Shown here one piece after another: positions 60,479-64,000 of a stretch of DNA of 64,000 nt. The notes beneath the pieces are model-generated. The model made no database searches and was not told where the DNA came from. It saw only the letters and a program-made list of their open reading frames with translations. This DNA comes from Microcaldota archaeon (GTDB lineage: Archaea; Micrarchaeota; Micrarchaeia; Norongarragalinales; Norongarragalinaceae). A program made the translations under genes and the position numbers. How positions within the stretch are numbered: the stretch's first letter is position 1; every line of letters begins with the position of its first letter. The DNA lies in assembly GCA_016188965.1 (NCBI GenBank), contig JACPGT010000005.1, positions 1 to 64,000 of the forward strand. The letters are read 5' to 3'.

Positions 60479-61876
60479 ATGGCCTACTCCAAAGCCGTAG
60501 AGGCACTCCTTCGGAAACAGAAGATCCAGCCGGGCGACCGCATCCGCTATTCCGGAGCCAAAGGCACCTTGGAAGGCATCTTGTTGCCCAAACCCGAGAC
60601 GACCGGCTCCGACGACGTGCTGCTGCTCAAGCTGGACAACGGCTACAACGTAGGCCTACAAGCAAGCGGTGCGACGCTGGAGAATCGTCCGGGACCGTCG
60701 GCCGCTTTGGGCCAAGTGGGCGCTGTTTGGAAGCCTTCCATCCGCCACAACGTTCCAAAAATCTCGCTGGTCGCCACCGGCGGCACCATTTCCACTAAAG
60801 TCGATTACAAGACCGGCGGCGTGTACATGCTGTCCGAGCCAGCGGAAATCCTGGCCAAAGTGCCCGAGCTTGCGGACATTGCCGATATCCACCGCATCCA
60901 AAGCCCGTTCCGAAAAGCCTCGGAAGACATGGACGGAAAAGACTGGCAAACGTTGGCCAAGACCGTGGTGGACGAGCTAAACTCGGACTCGCAAGGCGTC
61001 GTGCTCACGCACGGCACCGACATCCTGGCCTACACCGCCGCCGCGTTGTCGTTCATGATCACCGACTTGAACAAACCCGTCGCCATCACCGGAGCACAAC
61101 GCTCCCCGGACCGAGGCAGTTTTGACGGCGCGCTGAACCTAATCTGGTCCGCCCAATACGCCGCGTCGGACTGCGCAGAAGTGGCCGTCGTGATGCACGG
61201 CTCGTCTTCGGACGACTTCGGCTTATGCCACGTGGGAACCAAGTGCCGCAAAATGCACACCAGCCGACGCGACGCGTTCCAGACCATCAACGCGCAGCCC
61301 TGGGCTACGATAAACGGAAGCAAAGCGAGCCAGGAAAGCGAAAGAAAAAACGACGAAAACGCCGTCCATTTCCTGCGCGACGACTACCACCGCCGTGACA
61401 ACGGCCGCAAAGCCGCGGCCGACACTGCGTTCGAACCGAAAGTGGCCCATATCAAGCCGTGGCCCGGAGCGGACGGCCGCATCATCGATTTTCTGGTCGA
61501 GCAGAAATTCAAAGGCATTCTCATCGAAGCATGGGCATTAGGACACGTGCCGGCCACGTCGAAATTCTCCTGGGTGCCGAACATCCAAAACGCCATCGAC
61601 GCAGGTTTAACCGTCTGCATCGCAAGTTCGGTCCTGTACGGCAAAGTGCATCCGGCCGTCTACGCCAACCTGCGCAAGATCAGCGCCACCGGCGCTTTGT
61701 ACCTGGACGACATGCTGCCGGAAACGGCGTGGGTCAAACTGGCCGTGGCACTGGGCAGGGAGAAAAAAATGGAAAAAGTCGAGGAATTCATGCGCCGCAA
61801 TGTCGCGCACGAGTACAACGAACGGCACCAACAAAACGATTTTACCGGATTCGACGACAACAGCCAAAGCCGCTGA
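60479..61876 (+). CDS. gatD: Glutamyl-tRNA(Gln) amidotransferase subunit D
   Basis: A 465-residue archaea-specific asparaginase-like subunit. A short N-terminal beta domain (GDRIRYSGAKGTLEGILL) precedes the amidase core with ATGGTISTKVDY, LTHGTDILAYTAAALSF and ITGAQRSPDRGSFDG, which contain the catalytic Thr, Thr-Asp and supporting residues. GatD releases ammonia from glutamine or asparagine for GatE. The pair makes Gln-tRNA(Gln) from Glu-tRNA(Gln), implying no GlnRS. Confidence 0.96.
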   Translation: MAYSKAVEALLRKQKIQPGDRIRYSGAKGTLEGILLPKPETTGSDDVLLLKLDNGYNVGLQASGATLENRPGPSAALGQVGAVWKPSIRHNVPKISLVATGGTISTKVDYKTGGVYMLSEPAEILAKVPELADIADIHRIQSPFRKASEDMDGKDWQTLAKTVVDELNSDSQGVVLTHGTDILAYTAAALSFMITDLNKPVAITGAQRSPDRGSFDGALNLIWSAQYAASDCAEVAVVMHGSSSDDFGLCHVGTKCRKMHTSRRDAFQTINAQPWATINGSKASQESERKNDENAVHFLRDDYHRRDNGRKAAADTAFEPKVAHIKPWPGADGRIIDFLVEQKFKGILIEAWALGHVPATSKFSWVPNIQNAIDAGLTVCIASSVLYGKVHPAVYANLRKISATGALYLDDMLPETAWVKLAVALGREKKMEKVEEFMRRNVAHEYNERHQQNDFTGFDDNSQSR

Positions 61877-61977
61877 AGGCAAGGAAAACAAAAAAAATCA
61901 AAAAAAAGAAAGAAACTCAAAACGTAATCCGCCATCGCAGTCGAAAAAAAATCGAAAACAAAAAAAAGGCTTGAAAA

Positions 61978-63828
61978 ATGGAAAAACCCGATTTGCAGAA
62001 ACTCGGATTCAAAGCCGGCATCGAAATCCACCAACGCCTGGCCACGGACGAGAAGCTATTCTGCCACTGCCCCACGCGCATCCGCGAAGACGCCTACGCC
62101 TACGGCACGCTCAAGCGCCGCCTGCGGGCCGTCGCCGGCGAATTGGGCACCGTCGACCCAGCAGCCGCTTTTGAGGCCGCGCGCCGCAAGACCTTTACGT
62201 ACCAACTCATCTCCGAGAACACGTGCCTCGTCGAGCAGGACGAAGAGCCGCCGCGCGGATTGAACCAACAGGCCTTGCGCTGCGGCCTGGTCATGGCCAA
62301 GATGCTGCACGCGCAACCCATGGACGAAGTGCACGTCATGCGCAAGACCGTGGCGGACGGCTCGGCCACCTCCGCATTTCAACGCACGGCCTTGGTCGCG
62401 ATGGACGGCCACGTGGAGACGTCCAAGGGCATCGTCACCATCCCGACGGTCTGCATAGAAGAAGAAAGCTCCGGCATCGTCACGCGCGTAAGCGACGAAG
62501 TCACGTACCGCCTGGACCGCCTGGGCATTCCCTTGATCGAAATCGCCACCGGGCCGGACCTCCAGGACGGCGCGCACGTGCAGGAAACCGCCGAAAAAAT
62601 CGGCCGCCTCTTGCGCTCCACCGGTTTCGTCCAACGCGGGTTAGGCACCATCCGGCAGGATATCAACGTCTCCATCGCCGACGGCACGCGTGTCGAAATC
62701 AAAGGCGCGCAACAACTCGAAGATTTGGCCGCGTTGGCGGAAAACGAGGCACTGCGCCAGCACAACCTGCTCCAGATTGCCGCGGAACTCAAACGCCGTG
62801 GCGTCAAAAACGCGGATTTCGCCAACCCGCACGGCGTCACCAGACTGGCGTTCGGCAAGCCCCACGGCGTGTCGCACCACTTCACGCACGCCAAAGCATT
62901 TCTAAGCCAACCGATTGCCGAAGGAAAGGCCGTCGCCATGGCCATCAAGCTGCTATTCACCAAGGGCCTGCTGGGAAAAGAACTCATGCCGAACCACCGC
63001 TTCGGCACCGAACTGTCCGGCTACGCCAAGGCCAAAGCCGGTATCAAGGGCATCATCCACTGCGACGAGGACCCGGTCAAATACGGCCTGACGCAGGACG
63101 ACTTCAACAACATCTCGAACGAGTTGGACTGCATCGAGGACGACGGCTGGGCCGTGGTCGTCGCCGACGAATTGACCGCTGTCCGGGCCTTGCACGCCGT
63201 GTTCGACCGATGTTATACGCTGGAAATCCCGAAAGAGACGCGCAAGGCCGAAGGCCGAATCAGCACGTTCATGCGGCCCTTGCCCGGAGCGGCCCGAATG
63301 TATCCGGAAACGGACGTCCTGCCGGCATACGTCAGCACCGCGGAGTGGGATGCACTGCCACTGCCCAAGACGGCGGACGAACGCAAGGCCGATTACGAAA
63401 AACTGGGCCTTGCCTCCGACATGGCCGAACGCCTGGTGCGCTCGAACGAATGGGAACTTTTCGACCAGCTGGCCGGCAAAACCGAGGCCAAGACCTTGGC
63501 CTGGCTATTGTTGGAAGTCAAGCCGGCATTGCGCCGCGCCGGCGTCGACGTCAACCAGCCGGCCGAACGCGTCGCGGCCCTGCTTCAACTTTACTCGGAG
63601 GAAAAAATCACGCGCGCCGCCTTGCAAGACCTCTTCGCCTTGGCTTCAAAGGAGCCGCAAGCCGACCTCGAAAAAATGGTGCACACGGCCAAGCTGGCGC
63701 GCATCCGAGGTCCGGCACTCAAAAAACTGGCGGACGAGTGGGGCGGCAACTTCGGCGAAGTTATGAAGCGCTACCGCCTGCAAGTCGACGCGGGCGAGCT
63801 GAAAGGCCTGCTGGAAAAGAAGAAGTGA
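61978..63828 (+). CDS. gatE: Glutamyl-tRNA(Gln) amidotransferase subunit E
   Basis: A 616-residue kinase/transferase subunit. KAGIEIHQRLATDEKLFCHC opens the cradle domain, with the two Cys that help bind zinc. EEESSGIVTRVSDEVTYRLD and GLGTIRQDINVSIADGTRVE mark the core, and an AspRS-like insert and the tRNA-binding tail (EKITRAALQDLFALASKEPQ) follow. It phosphorylates Glu-tRNA(Gln) and transfers ammonia from GatD. The genes are 101 nt apart, separated by an A-rich spacer. Confidence 0.96.
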   Translation: MEKPDLQKLGFKAGIEIHQRLATDEKLFCHCPTRIREDAYAYGTLKRRLRAVAGELGTVDPAAAFEAARRKTFTYQLISENTCLVEQDEEPPRGLNQQALRCGLVMAKMLHAQPMDEVHVMRKTVADGSATSAFQRTALVAMDGHVETSKGIVTIPTVCIEEESSGIVTRVSDEVTYRLDRLGIPLIEIATGPDLQDGAHVQETAEKIGRLLRSTGFVQRGLGTIRQDINVSIADGTRVEIKGAQQLEDLAALAENEALRQHNLLQIAAELKRRGVKNADFANPHGVTRLAFGKPHGVSHHFTHAKAFLSQPIAEGKAVAMAIKLLFTKGLLGKELMPNHRFGTELSGYAKAKAGIKGIIHCDEDPVKYGLTQDDFNNISNELDCIEDDGWAVVVADELTAVRALHAVFDRCYTLEIPKETRKAEGRISTFMRPLPGAARMYPETDVLPAYVSTAEWDALPLPKTADERKADYEKLGLASDMAERLVRSNEWELFDQLAGKTEAKTLAWLLLEVKPALRRAGVDVNQPAERVAALLQLYSEEKITRAALQDLFALASKEPQADLEKMVHTAKLARIRGPALKKLADEWGGNFGEVMKRYRLQVDAGELKGLLEKKK

Positions 63829-63892
63829 CCGTGAAGAAGGGCGGTCCGGCCGTAGGCGTTGCCACGGAAGACTAATTAATCCATTTCCGGTA

Positions 63893-64000
63893 ATGCAACA
63901 AGGCGATTTGAACATGGAAGACACGTCAGGATACGAAGAAGCACCCAGCGGCCCGGCCGCTATCCTCGAGGCCGTCAAGAAGTTCGGCATCGGCAAGCTC
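63893..64000 (+). CDS. Start of an unidentified gene, cut by the window end
   Basis: An open frame from ATG 63893 runs to the end of the window; a second in-frame ATG is at 63914. The visible residues (MEDTSGYEEAPSGPAAILEA then VKKFGIGKL) are acidic, then amphipathic. Too little is present to identify it. It would follow GatE by 64 nt on the same strand. Confidence 0.45.
   Translation, partial: MQQGDLNMEDTSGYEEAPSGPAAILEAVKKFGIGKL

Noticed and set aside
62223-63875. 550-residue plus-strand frame inside gatE
   Set aside because: It is a shifted frame of gatE with Arg/His/Pro-rich composition.

Overview
The window is chromosomal DNA of an archaeon, and the gene content and small-genome style fit a DPANN lineage such as Diapherotrites or Micrarchaeota. 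That placement is inference. The domain call is firm. The window carries an archaeal-type PEP carboxylase, thermosome, pelota, deoxyhypusine synthase, GatDE, Elp3, archaeal PheRS and MetRS, and a class III (pilin-type) signal peptide. Its tRNA introns are of the archaeal kind. It has TATA-box promoters, many placed about 25 nt upstream of start codons as expected for leaderless mRNAs, and a 16S-tRNA-Ala-23S operon with no linked 5S gene. The DNA is moderately GC-rich, with AT-rich promoter islands.

Layout. 0-0.9 kb is non-coding and packed with short perfect hairpins. 0.9-6.5 kb holds a VapBC-like toxin pair, UppP, a duplicated-fold membrane protein, a SprT-like metalloprotein, a DsrE-like protein, PEP carboxylase and a MazEF-like pair. 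6.5-22.7 kb is mostly housekeeping: PLP homeostasis protein, pheT-X-pheS, lemA-htpX, deoxyhypusine synthase, pelota, an ACT-domain protein, MetRS and the thermosome. 22.7-30.4 kb has tRNA-Arg (with intron), an exported beta carbonic anhydrase, tRNA-Pro and an island of lipoproteins and pilin-like secreted proteins with Thr/Pro/Ser linkers and shared domains. 30.5-37.5 kb is the rRNA operon on the minus strand. 37.7-43.3 kb has a geranylgeranyl reductase, a PadR regulator with an operator, a PEP-utiliser swivel-domain protein, MsrB between two related CheR-like methyltransferases, and a membrane winged-helix protein. 43.4-46.7 kb is a MacB-type ABC exporter operon with a membrane-anchored extracellular component. 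47-53 kb has a Nudix hydrolase, a Cys-repeat lipoprotein, a tRNA-Leu split by an intron in its T-loop, a PAC2 protein and a Tad-like pilus motor (ATPase plus two separate T2SF membrane proteins). 53-64 kb has UppS, a peroxiredoxin flanked by two related micro membrane proteins, an ACT protein with a 3' remnant copy, ThpR, Elp3, GatD and GatE.

The most unusual content is in the RNA genes. Both rRNAs carry about 745-nt introns with the P, Q, R and S sequence elements of group I introns, and each encodes a LAGLIDADG endonuclease. One sits at the 16S decoding site and the other in 23S helix 69-71. The 23S sarcin-ricin loop is broken by a third, unrelated insertion of about 180 nt. Other unexplained signals are clusters of perfect hairpins, a promoter-driven structured RNA candidate near 15.8 kb, a duplicated tRNA-Leu 3' end, and the two 34-35 residue membrane peptides around the peroxiredoxin gene.
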